NCBI GenBank assembly: GCA_022885665.1
Contig: JAGQDJ010000047.1
Span: 348,261-412,260 of the forward strand
Reading direction: 5' to 3'
Source of the DNA: Triops longicaudatus
Lineage: Eukaryota > Arthropoda > Branchiopoda > Notostraca > Triopsidae
DNA: 64,000 bases
Shown here: piece by piece, positions 22,717-37,700 of the stretch
How positions within the stretch are numbered: the stretch's first letter is position 1
Layout: each line of letters opens with the position of its first letter
Program-made: the position numbers and the translations under genes
The notes under the pieces: model-generated
What the model was told of the DNA's origin: nothing
The model's input: the letters and a program-made list of their open reading frames with translations, nothing else
Databases searched by the model: none

Positions 22717-25700
22717 CTGTCAACGTTCAAAGAAAATTACATTACTTATTACATTACATCACAGAAATGACATTATAAAATAATAAACGCTTATACAACA
22801 TACTCTAGTTTTTTTTTTCTTTGCTAAAAGCTTCTAACTGCTACACTTACCTGGCTTCGCTCTCAAAAGCTAATACTGCTCTAAAAAGTATATCTCGAGC
22901 TTTATAGAAGCTTTACTCTACTACCAGACTAGCAATTTCCTTCTGTGCGTTCAAATGCCTAGCTTTACCAATGACAACTCAGCAGCCAACGTCCTGTTGC
23001 CCTACATTCCCTCTAACTTCTTCCTCACGCGGCTTTCTCCGGGCCATTAATGTCTCGGTAAAGGCAGTTTCTCTCAGAAGTTAACCTATCTTTTTTCCTG
23101 CCTGAACGCTTTCTTACTGTTTTAAAAACATTGTTCGTAATCAAAAGATTTAAATGGTGTTGATTTCTCACTAACCGGTTAAAGTACTTGAAGAAGTTAT
23201 TGGACTCGGACTTCCTGTTCGCACTTCGCTTGGGGGTGGAGGGTGTTGATTTAGAACCACAAGTCTTATCCGCTTCTTGGAGCATGATATTTAGCGACTC
23301 CAGCACATTTTTGGTAGCTTTAATCGAATCACGACGGATTTCTGTAGGGTGAATCATTGTGTTTGTGACTTAGTTGACAAACGTATGTAGAACGCGGCAA
23401 AACACACCACTGAGGTAGACAAACTTTGGGAGATGACGCTTCAGTAAAAGACTTTACCGCTCACTAACGGTCTCTATGAGCTACGTTGTATGACTGAAAG
23501 CCTGCAGAGTTCCGGGTCTGTGTTATAAAGCCAAGCGGGGAAAATGGGCACATGCGCGCCACGCCGAGCGTTTTTCTGACCACAAGTGGGAAACCTCCTC
23601 CGTTTTCCCTCTACCCTTTTTCAATTGGGCTGCTTGCCAACATACAAAGCTTGTTTCTGCTTTCGTACAGGTGGTAATGGCATTCTAATGAAATCACTCC
23701 AAAGCGGTCATGGAAAGTTTAATGCTACGGACACACCGGATGCGGCAGAAACAACTCCAAAGCTTGGTACGAAGCTTTAACGAAAATTGTCAGTAAACGC
23801 AAACGGTGAGAATCCCCGCTTGTACACCTTGAAAATCTTCTGCTGGGAAAATTGCATAGATCCTGAGACCTTGCGCCTTTCAATGCGAATGTTCGCCTCT
23901 TACTCTTTTACAAGTTTGTACATGCACTGCTTGTTCCTTTACATTTACAGAGACATATTTTTATTAATTGATTTAGCGCGTATGTAGTAAAAAGGCCAAA
24001 GATTTATCCCATTATTTTAATTCAGGAAATTTCTGAATGTTTTCAAAAGTGTTCATACTTAGGAAAGTTATAAAGCAACGAAAATTGGGGAGTATTTTTT
24101 TAAATAGTCCGTTTCCCAAAGTTTTAGTTCCTAGTATTATCGAACCGTTTCAAACTTGCATAAGGAGTTTCCTTCTGGTGATGCTCATCACTTTCTCCAA
24201 AGACTGTAAAGTTGTAACGCACAGTAAGAGAATCCTAAAACAACACGGATTTCGCCCGAATTTCGGGGAAAGCTGCATAAATTTCTTAAGAAACATCCCA
24301 CGCCTCAGGGACTTCCCACATTAGCCGTAACGGCTTCAAATTCGCAAAAGGAAGCTCACGGTTAACAGCTTTACAAGTTGTAGATCCACACAGAACAATT
24401 GCCCCTTATATTTCCCAAAGGACGAAGACCAGATCCGTAGCTTATACTTGCATTACAGAAAACCTCAAAGATTTGAGTCTCATTTTTTTCTACCACCGGG
24501 CTTCATAAGAACTGACGTCAGCTCGAAGAGTAAATACACATACACGAGAAACTAGATCCAAAAAGTCGCAGGCGCTCGGGTCTGAATTTATATCAACAAA
24601 CCCATCAGAGGACTGTGAACTCGCGTGTTCGACAAAGTGCTGAGGACATTTTACACCTCAAAACGTTACCGTTAGTATACAAGCCACTCCTAAGGCTTTA
24701 CCTGTCATTAAGTAAGCTTGACGGCGCAGAAATGAGGAGCACTAGGCTTGAGAGTTTTAATTAAGGGATTCTTAAGAAATGAGTACGCGTTTGGAGACTG
24801 AATGGTCTATAACGTGTTGATAAAACACGTTTTTCAACAAACCTAAGAAGAATATGTTTCGCACTTCCAGAACATAATCACGAGATTTCTTAAGAAAATA
24901 GGAAACCTGAAGGTGTCAGGCCTATACAATGACACTGAAACTGTTTTACAGCCCAAACATCGCTTTACAGGAACTAAGCGCACTGGTCTGGTCTGTGGTT
25001 AATTAGCACGTATTCTGCACGTGAAGAATCCGGACCAATGCTTCGTGAACAGGGGTGAAAGAAACTTAGCAATAAAAGTTGCCACGGTTATGCACCTTGG
25101 CTTTTAATGCGAAAGGTGTTTGTACGCTGAGTAATAATATGCCGAAGTTTGTCTGGGAATTTAATGTAATAACGTCAAAGACACCATATTACGGAATGGT
25201 TGCCTAAAGATATTCACGTGTATCGACCGTATGTATACGTGATAAGTGCCTTGTACAAATTCCGCGTCTCCGATGAGTTCATTAGGTGCATTACTCTCAT
25301 ATAAAGTCACTTGGTGACCGTTAGATTGGGGGATCAAAGCTGGGGAATTTGATCACCTGCTTTTACATGTGCCCTGATACCTTACTGGTACCGTGTTAAC
25401 TTTTTTTTTATGAAACTATAATCGAAATGACTTTTTCCAGTTTTTTCGGTAAACCTACGTGTAGATAAGATTGAAATGGACGCTATATTTGGCTTCTTCT
25501 TAGTGACACTTGTAACGTTTTTACCCCTGTTGATCAGAGAGACTAAAAAGACCATCACGTGAGGCAAGGCTCACGCGAAATATCCAACTCGTTTCTATGG
25601 GCAATGGGTATGTATCCATGGGAGGCTATTCAATTTTCCGAGTTTTCTAAACATGTCCTAACGTGACAACTGTCGTAATTGACTTCTCGTGCCCTCCAAC

Positions 25701-28700
25701 ACTGACTTTGTACTGCGCTTCTAAAGCTAAGGAGCTTTTCTACAAACAAAATCCCACGTCTTCGTTCTTAACGCCGGTTTGTATTTTTAAGTAATAGAAA
25801 AACCGAAACCAAACACACGTAAAAATGATAAAGAAAGAAAGCGTCGTTACTTACAATCCTCGTCGCCATTTCGCTTCTTCTTCATTTCGTTCAGATTCCG
25901 GACACGGAATGTCAGCAGACTTGGCTTTGCTTACTTTCTAGAGGAAAACGGAGAAACGAGGGAAAACGGACTTTTACTCTGGCTCAACTTCCTTTTATGT
26001 TCATCGATTATGCCATGTAAAACGGTTTTTTTTCGCAAAAAAAAAATAAATAAATGGGGAAAACATTCCCGTAAGTACACACGTCCGTGGACGATTACGT
26101 AACAACTGTAGTAGGGTTATCACGTTTACTTGAAGTATTTACGTGAGCACACACGTATAATAGTAGACAAAAGAGGCCCCTGTTTGGGTTAAGTGGAAGC
26201 TGACCAGGAAGCTCTAGAAAGCCGGTCAGGATGCTTGTACGACCCGGATATGGTAAAAAGAATGAGCGGCAATTCTTTCTCTTGTCAGCGGCACGGTTGG
26301 GAATGAAACGGAGGAAAAGCATGCGGAGGAGAAAATAAGGTCAATGTCAGGTATGAGCTTAGCTTTCAATAGCGTTGGAGATGTTGCACGCGATTGAAAG
26401 CGTACAAAAGACGCGGATTTGGTCCAGTTTACTCCCAAGACCTACTTAACGTTCTTCAAGATCGAGGTAACGGATGCGTTCGGATTGGTACCACGTGGTT
26501 CGCCAAACAACGTGGATGGAGATGCACTCGCAGCAAGAAGGGATCACATTGCACATTACAGTACTTTAAAGGAAAACTGCTACTTTCAGATCTTAATTCT
26601 CAGATTTTTTTCATTATTTGTTAGTTGTATTTTTAACTTTTTATTTATTTTATAGCTTTATTTCTTCCTTTTTTTAATAATATGGCTTGAGCTATGCTCA
26701 TTGACGAGTTTCATGCTCTTATTTAATTATTGTGAACAGTAAATTAAGCTTCATTTGCTTCAGGTATACAAAGACATTAACCATTTGAGGGAAATTTCAA
26801 CAAAACTTACGATACGTCGTACAATACTTTCCAAAAAACAACAATAATAACATAGAGTCCTATGCTAACCGCACGACACTATGTAAAAAAGTGACGCGGC
26901 GGGACGATAGCGTTCCCCAAGCCTAAAATGGAACACACTCGCGCAACTGCCGTGGCGTTAGGTATAGGAGATTTGTTGGGGTAATTTTTCTTGAAAAGGT
27001 ACTTTACATCGTACAGTACAGAAACTACCATATTATGTACATTAAAGTACTTCTCACGCAAGCGCGTCATACTCCAAGCTCTTTCGAACGCTTCTGACCC
27101 GCCGCTTCTTGCTTATGTCACAGGTGACGTGTGGTAAGAATAGGGCAGGTTTGTTTGGGTCGTTTTCATTGAAAAGTACTGTACTGTTTAGTTGATGCTA
27201 ATTATGGAGAGGTTTTAATACGTAATTCCAAGAACGCACTAAAGAAAGGCAAACAGGCAGGAAAAGTGCCCCGCACCTCAACCGCAAGAACCACAAATTT
27301 TTCTATCTTTTGTGGCACTGTACTGTATAACTTCCCTGTTTACGCTCACAGGATACGCAAATCACGGTTTGGGGGCGACCGGATCCCCTTAAAAAAACGT
27401 TTATGGGGAAAACGAAGTTAGCAAACGAAGTGGGAACCAGTTTGCCTTTTAAAATGCCTTCTTTGGTCTTTTGTCGAGAAACAAAATGCAGAAGAGAACG
27501 TGCTGTTGGGCTAGCGACGTCTTCCTGTGCAAATAGAGGCATTTTTTAGGGTTCAAAAACGTGAGCAAGGATCACGAGTTTTGATGTGCAGACATGTGAG
27601 CCTGTGAAGACACGTTCGATTTTTTACACTTAAGCATTTTAAGAGACAATAACTTACGGGTTTCGCACGAAGAAAAAGTGCATAAGGTGGTGGGTCGACC
27701 GGATGCTCCGGGGTACATGATGCACTGTTCGTCCTTCGTAGTAACCTTGTCAGCCTCGAAGGTGTTGCTACGGCCGCCGCTGCAGAATTAGTAGGTAGGG
27801 CAACGGCCGCTGACGATTTGCTGAAAAGATCGGCAGCTGAGCAGGCCAAATCTACATAAAAAAGAAACACATTGGGGAAACGAAAGGGAGCACTTTCGTT
27901 AGTAAATAGAGTGACCTGCGACGCGAATCATAAAAACACACGCTAAAAATAGATGAGTTCGTAGAACTACGGTGTCGGTAAAAAACAGCGACTCGGAGTT
28001 CATAAATCAGGGACAAAATCTCTATGACAGATATGGCGGCATTAGCTGGCGAAAGGAGACTGTCATCTGTTGCTTAAACTCAAGCAAAAAATTTGAGATG
28101 ACGACCGCACAGACCGTTCCTTTAGGCCACGAGAATTGTTGCCCTGAATCATTGATGACTTTCAAAGCTATAGCGTCAAACCCGAAAGACTCGCCTTGTA
28201 TGTGCTCATAACGGTAGAATAGGAATAATTCTGAAAATGATAATAAACTGCTTCTTTTCGCGAAAAAAGGGAATACGACTTACAGGCTAAATTACCAATA
28301 CATATTTCGCTAAAATACATTATTAGAAACGTTTTACCTACACGAAAACTTTTAACTCCCAAAGCTAACAAAGTTAAGGATACGGAATACCTGAGCTAGA
28401 GACGAAGCTACCCTATAGATGTAATTGCAAGCACAATGCATTTTTCCATTGCTTTCCTATTGAATGTTTTTACGCCATGAGAAATTGGCAAACACAATTC
28501 AGGTCATAACTCAAAAACTTTTTGTTGGATCGCAACCCTGTTTTCTTCGTAAATTCATTTAAAAAATAATCTACTGACCGATTTTGGAAATTATTTCTTC
28601 CTTCCAAAGATAAAAATTGTGTTCCTTATTTGCAAATTTCTGACACAATAATTTAAGAAAATCTCTTCGACAGTCAAGAGACTTAACCATCTATATCATT

Positions 28701-31700
28701 ACTGTTGGAAAGACATTCTGAAATATTTAACGATTTTTTCCACTATAGCCTGAATAGTTTCCTGTGTTATTCGCCCATAAAAGCCTTAGGTATCCGAGAG
28801 CCTTAATATCCTGCGGTCAGTTAAAAAAGGGTTACAAGCTCATTCACTTTGTAGTTACTTTACTTCGGGATGTTCGGTTAGGATTTTGCAACATCGTGCA
28901 TCTGTTTATAAGTGACTATTAAACTATCCGTTATAGCAACCAAAGCACCTTGCTTCGTTTTCTTGTTAGGTTCGACGTCACGCGAAACTATCAAGTTATA
29001 CGATCCGTGAGTTTCATGATATGAAAATTTTCTTGACGCACGACTTGCTTAAAAAAATGTCAGGTTCCCGTCAAGGGTCCCAACCTCGCTGTCCTATGAC
29101 GTACTTATCAAGCGACGCGCATCGGCAGATCTGTCTAAACGGCACGAGTTTGCGAAATGATAATTTTACATCTTTATAGTTTTCTAGTGAATAAGCAGAC
29201 AGACACGTCACAATTCTGGGAAATACACTCCCAAGGTCCAATATTACGTGTCCACAACACTTTTGCTTCCATAAACGAAAGTGATAGCCCTAAAGGATGA
29301 CAAAATAATTAGGCAGAATAAGGCGTTGACGTCAATTATGTGATAGTGCGCTAAAACTGTAAAAATTACTCGGAAAAAGTGTTATTATTTTATGGCTAAT
29401 ATACTAAGGTATTTGTGGCATTTTTTTCTTTCTAGCTCTTCAGTGGTCAGTGACAATTCCATATATATTATTCTAAGTGTAAAATGTACGAAAATCGATT
29501 AGATTTTCAGCATTGATGAATAGACAATCAAATATTATTGCAAATATAATACATTAATTGAAACTTACATTAATACATTCATTAAATACTAATAGATACT
29601 TAATACATTAATTAAACGCGTTTTCTCTCCGCAGAAGACGTTAAAACTCTAGTAATTATGGTAAAAGCTTCCAACAATGAGAAAACAAAACAAAAACCTT
29701 ATTTCACAATACAAAGTTAACCTGGACGAATATTTGACTTCTATGTGCAAATATCCATTAATTTACTTTTGTACTAGCTGACCACGCATAGGGTTTCACA
29801 TAATTATTAACTTATGGTCCTTTCAGGTCATTTTTGAATATCGTAACCTGAACTACGTTGCAATCCTCACGTGGCAAAAAAAAGCGTTCTATTATTAAAT
29901 ATGTCTAAATGCAAAGCAAAGGTGATCGTAGGAATGCGGAGCAATAGACTTTTCCCTGCTTCTAATATCCCCGGAAACTTAAACGTCGGTTTTCAATGTC
30001 CAAAGATGTCCAGAATGGACAATAGATAGACGCTATTATACGCTTTTCTGGTTTCGTTACTTATATTCCACTTCGTAATTAAAACTTCTAATATTTTACT
30101 ACCTAGGCATAATAGCTCGGTTTCTACATTTTTAATGAATCTTACGGACTATTTTTCCTCGAGTTTTGAACGCCCAACGACACCTGTGGACGATTTTTGC
30201 ATGCGCCTACAAGAAACCGTCTATGTCTCAGCGATATGTACAAGACAACTTTTCGGACATAAGAACGGAGAGTAAACAAATTCTCACTTCTAAAGCTCAA
30301 GGGAAGAAGAGAAAATGTATGTGAATCAAACAGTAAGTCGTACCAAGCGATTTGATTTCATCTCTACTGGCCACGGCTCGCTTTTTGCTAGTTTTAGTTG
30401 TGACAAATGGAAAGCGGAAAACGGTTCCACTGGAAACAGGTCTTGGTGAGGGAGAAGCATCGGATGTCTCTGGAGTCGTTAAACTGCCAAGAGTATTCTG
30501 CATACAAAAATTGAAGTTAACAGGTTTGATTTACGAAACGTTGGATGTTCATTTCACCCGCTGTGTAGTGCGTCGTCGTTGAACGTCGCATCGTTGTCCA
30601 AAATCGAAGGCTAAGTCGATATCTGAGGGAGTTTCAATACCGGCGCTAGATGGCGCGGACGCCCACGACGGACTCGATTCACTGCTGTCGCCTGGAAAAA
30701 AAAACTGTCATTAAAAAATCGAAAAACTAATTCACACTCTTTACCTATGTTGCGCGGACGTTCGATTGTCATGCCTTGAGTGTGTTGTCTCATATTAAAT
30801 AATCTGGGAAAATCTGTGATGATATTTTGTAGAATAATCTGGTGTAACTTTTGCAACTATTAATTTTTAAGTGAAGTTACCCGGGGTGCGAGGAAATTGT
30901 CGAAGCCTCTTAAAGACAGGAGGTACTTTTTTCACAGTAAGCGTGCTTGGAGTGGTAGCGACAGTCTATTAATAAATGAAAATAAAATAATTAATATTTC
31001 CCCCAATAGTGATACCTCTCAAAGCCAATGTAATCGCACAACGGATTCGTAAGTGCAAGAAGGAAGAAATTCGAAAATTACAGGCTATTTTTTTATTTCC
31101 TTAACCGACACATTTCTCTAGTGGAAAATATAGAGTCATTTCTTTCTAATTAATAACTACAGTATTTTATTAAGACAAAACAAATACGAACAACCTCAAA
31201 TTTCTCATTTCTCCTTCCCTTATTTCTGGTTGATACGTAAGAGCTTTACAAGCGTGCGCCTTTCCGTAAAAATCCAAGGGGACTGATGGTGATTTACGGG
31301 CGAAAACAAAAGTCGACTTTAACAGGGTGTGCCCGGAGGCAAGGCGGGGTTAATAGCTAATGCAGCAGCCATTCTATTACATTACGCTAGTAATGTGTAA
31401 GTCAGAGCGGGTAGCATTCCACCAGAATTCCTAACTCAAAAGGACTGGAACGTGAACCATAGCTCATATGCAAATGACTCGATCGATTCCGTATCACGAC
31501 GAACAATGCTACTGCTCTCTTTCTGCTTCTTTTTATCTCTATATGACAATGTCACTGAATACTTCGGCTAGTAGATTCCTATTATTTCTTTATACATTTT
31601 TTTGTAAAGTTGACAGGTGACTCACGAGTCACTATGTCTATTCAGCTCATTTTTTTCATGCATCCATCACACCCACCTCTCCTCTTTCCATTTCTTCGTT

Positions 31701-34700
31701 CTTCTGTCCCTCTACTTCAACATCACATAACAAGCCATTTCACCCCGCCTAAGTATAACCGTGTAAGAATTGTCTATTTTCGTCGTGTACGGCGTTCCTT
31801 GCATCTCACCTTCCGTATCATCTCCCGTTATTGTCTCGGTATCACCCATACCGCGTCTTGCCTCTTCATTTGTCCTCTTGCCCCATCCTTAGTCGTTTGC
31901 ATCTCTCCCTATTGCTCGGTAATCTCGGTATTTCTTTCACGTCTCTACAATCGTGCCTCCTTTCTTTTGTCACGTCTCTTGTCTCTACGGAAATGTCTGC
32001 AGCCTGGATGCTAATAGCTACTCACATTGCATAATACATAGGCAAGTTTGGGCCGATGCTATAGGGCGTGACCGTTTATTAGATGGCCTTGCAAGACGAA
32101 CGTTAACTAAAGCTTCCAGGTTTACCCACGTTTATTAGCACCGAGAAAAGAGAAGGAACAGAACCGTGGTGTTAAAATGTCGTGGATCTAACCCTTTCTT
32201 TTAGCCCGTGTCGCCGCCTTGGGTGATATTAACAAGTAGGAGATGGATGGTAAGAGATGGTGAAAAAAAATATCAAGCAACCTCTATACCTAACCCATCA
32301 GGTCACGTAACACGTAATCGATTCGAGTTCCCGAGAGATAAGAAGCGCATCAGTGCTTTTTTGATTGTCTTCCCTAGTGTTATAGGGCTCTAGTTGGGAA
32401 GGTTAGGGCATTTATGCTCTTACATAATTCCCAGTGTTACTGAACTAGGTATGATACCTAACCGCTACGCACAAAACGTTAGAATTGGATATTTCCACAG
32501 TAACGCTCTGTGCTTTTCATTTATATGCCTACCCTTATATACGTAACTATTCGAATAAATTCTCTAAATGCTTTTCCTTCACATCCAGAGAAAAAATTAA
32601 ATTTTCCTTACGCAAAAATAATCTAAACGTAACATATTTGCTCGGAATTGTGGCACATAACCAATACTAAATCTATTTATGAGTTATTTTTACGAAGCAT
32701 AATTCATTACTGATTTACGGGGCTATTTTTTATGATAATTGCCTTGTTGTTTGCTCCGAGTGAATCATTGCGTAATACAACTTGCGTCACAACTAATTTC
32801 ATGAATTTCTGAACCTCGAAACATGGTCGTCGATCTTTTATTCAAAGCGTAAATTGCCGGTACTCTTGAAGTGTGAGAACCAGCCAGCATTACTAGTTAA
32901 GGAAAGGCTAGACCCAAAATACACGGAAAGTGCATCGACCTTTCTGTGCGGGAAAAGAAAAAAAAGATGAGAGCATTGCAAATCGGACGCTTTCGATGTT
33001 CCATTCGCAAAATTACTAAACGAAACCTCAAAAGAATGAGAAAATGTGCCACTAAGCTTTGAAACCGTGCCCGATAGACTACAAAACTTATTACTTCCCC
33101 CTCTGTGTAATCAATAATAATAATAATAATAATAATAGTAAAATATATGAAAAATACTTTTTGATTTTTCTTTACTAGCGTTTTTGAGAGTACTGCACCA
33201 GTTTAATGTGATGAGCGGACTCTTGGAAACGAAAACGTAGCCGACATTTGTTGCACTCATTTACGAATCCAAGGTAAAAGCCTTTCGTGTCAAGCAATTA
33301 ATGTTGGTCGCAGACCAAGAAAACCATATTCAAGACAAGAGAGAGCAACAGTCTTCCTCGGAATAAGTCAATTTCAGGAGCGAGATCGAAGCTTCCTGGC
33401 ACGTGACAGCTTTCAGGAATTGCTTCCAACTCTATCCAAATATCTGTCCCATTTCGATGCACGCGGTATGTCACATATCTGCTCACGAAGAAATGTAATT
33501 ATAAATAAAAACTTTCAAATTTCTTCGAAACGGATCTCAACCGAGACGGTCGGCTTGGTTTCACTTTTTCGACAAAAAATGTCTTCTAATAGGCTGCATT
33601 TACGTCATCTTGAAACGCGTACATTTTGGTGTCAAGGTCTCTTTATAACCGACGGCATGTGTATCACGATTTTATATCACATTTCTTTATTGTTAAATTC
33701 AAAATTTCACAGCATCTTTGCCTAAAACTTCGCGGTTAAGCAAACTTTTATCGCTTGAGCCTGCCAAAATTACAACTTTGAGTGGCTTTCCTTAGTTTCT
33801 GAGAAAAGCATTATTTTAGATTCAATATTCACACGGGTTTATCAACTTCCCTGTCTTGTCGCAAGTTTTCAGCTTTGCGAGGTCTCCGACCTGAAGACGA
33901 CCTGCATAACTTAGAGTAATCTATACATTTCGGCAAAGCACGAAGTTGCGATCGCAAATGAGTTATGTCCATTTTTAATGCCCCAACCCCTTACGAAAAC
34001 ATGTAAGCATTTCTTAGCACTTTTCGCTCGGATACGGAACACACAAAAAAACATCAGTTTGCTTTACTGTTCTGCATCAGAACAAAGCAAGCAAGGGTTT
34101 TTGAACACTTTATAGCTGAATTATTCTTCCACGAGAACAACCCAACTTTTTGTGTTCACTTCCACTGTTGCTTTACATTATGTACGTAGTAAACACTTCT
34201 TATTCTTGCCGAAATGAAACTGGCATATTACAGACCCCTTACTATCATCTTTCAATTATGTTGGGAGCAAAGATACAGAGCCATGAATCCGACAGAAGTG
34301 GCTAGTACATGTACTACCATCTTTCACAACGCAGATCGAGATCGATTTTCCTTTAAAAAGAAAAACGCACTTTTTTTTACATTTCTGCTACTCATCTGAG
34401 GAACGCGGATAGCTCTGCGACCACAAGAACTTTTCTACAGACTCCAATCTTACGTGAACCCACTTATAGGGAATCACAAATAAAGCTTTGTAAAATGTGC
34501 TCAAACTAAATTCCAAATTATCGGCAATAAAACTATTGTGATATCATCCAATGTCAATTAAATTTCTGTAAACATTGCTTTATAAATCTGTAAAAACGAT
34601 TACATTACAATTTTGGGGAAAACGATTTCAGATTTTTCACTGCTTCCGAGCCATTTGAAACCAATGTCTTAGCTGTAGCATTTATCCTTTTTGACAACTA

Positions 34701-37700
34701 GTTTCGGAGTTATCAACTTTCTAAAACGTTTTCGAGTTTTCATGGAACCTGCTAACAATATTTTTCCGTACCAATACGGTTTAGCATCTAAAAGCGTGTG
34801 AAAAGTACACGAGCACCGAGGGTAATTAACACCTGTGTGAGCTTGCACCCAGGAATACAATAAAAGCAAATAAGGACACACGTTAAGGGCGAGCCCCCAG
34901 ATCATTCTTTTTCAACTTTTTATTAAGTTTTCCCAAAAAACTTTTGCCAAGCTTTTTGTGAGCATTGGTGAAAACTGTGTATAATAGCTGTAAACGATCT
35001 TGAGCTAATAACACAAGTTTCCTGCTTTAGTTCCCGTTTTCGTGCGTGTTACATTTCACGAGGTTAGCTGATCAGTTTCGCTGACGTAAGTTGATCATGG
35101 ATCCAAGTACACTCTGGATGTTTCGAAGGAGTGTTCTTCCTCGGTTTTAACAGAAGAGATATAAAGAGCTATTTCTAGACTGTTGAAATAGTCCCATTTC
35201 AAAACTCTTTTTTAAAATATTTTTTCTTTTATTTTCCAAAAGGGCGCATTTTGTACATGGCTATACAAAAAAAAGGCAACCGTGTGCTAACGACCGTCTG
35301 GACAAAACGGACTTGAACGGTGCAAGAAAAAGAGAGAGAGTAGAACAGGTTCGATATTTGTTTATTCTTTTCTTCGCTTCACCCTTCGCGGGGTTCAAAA
35401 GGCTCTGAGCTAGCAGTGTGGGTTTTCAACAAGTATCGATTCGGCGGTTAGGGGAGAAACTTTCTGTCCAGACCTTTCCATAACATGACCAACGCAAAGA
35501 AGTTTCGGTTCCTACATACTCGAGTACTTGTCTTAAGGGTGACTGCTCAGTTTGACGTCATCACCGTACCTTCTGCGGACTCCGGGATGGATGCTGGACG
35601 TTCAAAGGAGAGTTTCTACGACAGCGCTGTTTAGGAACGATCCTGACTATGACAGTAAGTCTAACAAAGATTCATGTAAGGTTGTGTCGTTACTTTTGAC
35701 AGCTTTGAAATGGAACAGGGCGCTTTACAACATAGGTGGTGACGCTTAATCGATACCCGGGTAACCGTTGTATACTTCGGAGATGTTCTATGCACGGTGT
35801 GCGAGTAAGTCAGTGGAAAGCGGCTAGGTGCAAGCCTTTTTAGCCCAGCTTGTGTACAGAACTAAATGGAGCGTTAACGGGTGAGAAACATGAAGTGTAA
35901 AAAGCTGAAACTCGCGGCGGACTCTTAGGTCTTTGCAGGCAAGGATTTAAAAAAAAAGAGCGCACAATAAGGTTAAAAATCAAGCACAACAAAAATATAC
36001 ACGTAAATGAATACAGAGAAATAAAATCGGAACAACGGCTAAGTAAACAAAATAAAGCTGACTAACGAAAAGGACACAAAGAAATATGTATACAATAAGC
36101 GACAAAAATGAATTACCGAATGAAAATGAATCAAGCAACGAAAGAAAAGTAATTTTTAAAAAATTCAAAATTTTTCGTAATGAGTTGGCAGTGCGGTCGA
36201 CACAAGTCCTTCCTTTGTTAATGTTACCTCATTTACCACGACGTAGCTCAAAAAAAATTTCCTCAATTGCTCCTAATTTCTAGCACTGCCAGATCTCTAC
36301 TCGTTTTGAGTGTACGCAACTTGTTTTACACACCGCCGTTCTTTTACGACACTCTTCTTAAATGTTACGCACGCCCCTTTTAATGCTCCCCGGCTCCTTA
36401 TGACTCGCATTTTTGCTAGTTCCCGACGCCAGCCATTACACAGTTATAGTACACTTAGCAGCAAGTGCATCTGCAAGCCGTGAAGCCCTAAATCTACACC
36501 CGTCAAATACTGGAAGCAACTGGAAAATTTTTTTGTGGCAAATTCAATCGACAAGTTTTCAGTGTACCTTTTGAACATTTCCATTTATGAAAAAACGAAC
36601 ATAGCTGAATAAAGCCTTGCTGACGTAATATTCGCTTCATTTCAGGGTAATAATGGCAAAATGCTGAAATCACTGAAAAAGGAGGAGAAATAGACTCTGC
36701 ATTAGTTCATCCGCAATATAAAAGTATCAACCAAGCATTTGCGAAAAAATGGATACCATCTTGGTATCTTACTTGAAGGATCTGGCACCTTTAAGTTTAA
36801 TTTTAAGTAGCTTTAAGTTAAGATTACACTTTTAGGTTTGTTTAAATTTTAAGATCGTAAGCGCCGTACCGCTTTTCAGTCGGCAGCTTGCACATTAATG
36901 CTAAGATGTATTAAGCTTGACGAAAATGTTCGCGGATTGCCGAATGTTGGGACGGCACAGACATTTAAATGAAATAAATCTATGCTCCAACCTTGAGCAC
37001 GAGCTTTCAAAACTGAATACACGATTTGGACATTCCCAATATTGCCAACACGTGGAAGAGACTTGAACAGCTCGTTCAAACACAAAACAACGTTGCTATA
37101 ATGCAATGATAGTTTTTATCCTGGCGAGAACGGAAGGTACAAACTGTGTAATTGACGATAACTTGCAATATGCTCCCAACTTTACCGAAGCAATCAGAGC
37201 AGCAGGAACTGAACTTGGAATAGAATGTAAATCTACTTGTAAAGCTTTCATTTCGTAGGCTGTGAAAGGACAACTGCACTGATAAGCTTATAAAAAAAGA
37301 GCAACATAGCGATATTGTGCATTTGCAATTATGGAAAAAGTTTTCATTTAAAGAAAAAAAATATACCGTAAAAATCGGTGAACGCATAAAATGGCGCCTT
37401 TGAGCCCCCTCAGAAATTTCGTAACAAGTTTCACTTCACTGTGCTTTTACCTAATCACTAATAGAACAGCGAAGACGGTTATTTACTCGAAATATATCAC
37501 TTTCTCAAGCTTCGAAACGACCAAAAACCGTGTTACATAAATTGCTGTTCATCACGTACTGCACATCATGTCTGCGTATGATATGGTGATAGCTTGCAGG
37601 CAATTTCACATAAAAGAACATTTATTTCGATGATTCACTCAGATCGTATTAGGAATGGAGCTTAGTATTGTTGAAATGGGAGACAGAATCGGATTTTTGG

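Noticed and set aside
31610..32014. 134-codon plus-strand frame in the large RGS intron
   Set aside because: It lies in C/T-rich low-complexity DNA, so Ser/Pro/Leu-rich open frames are expected; no motif is present.
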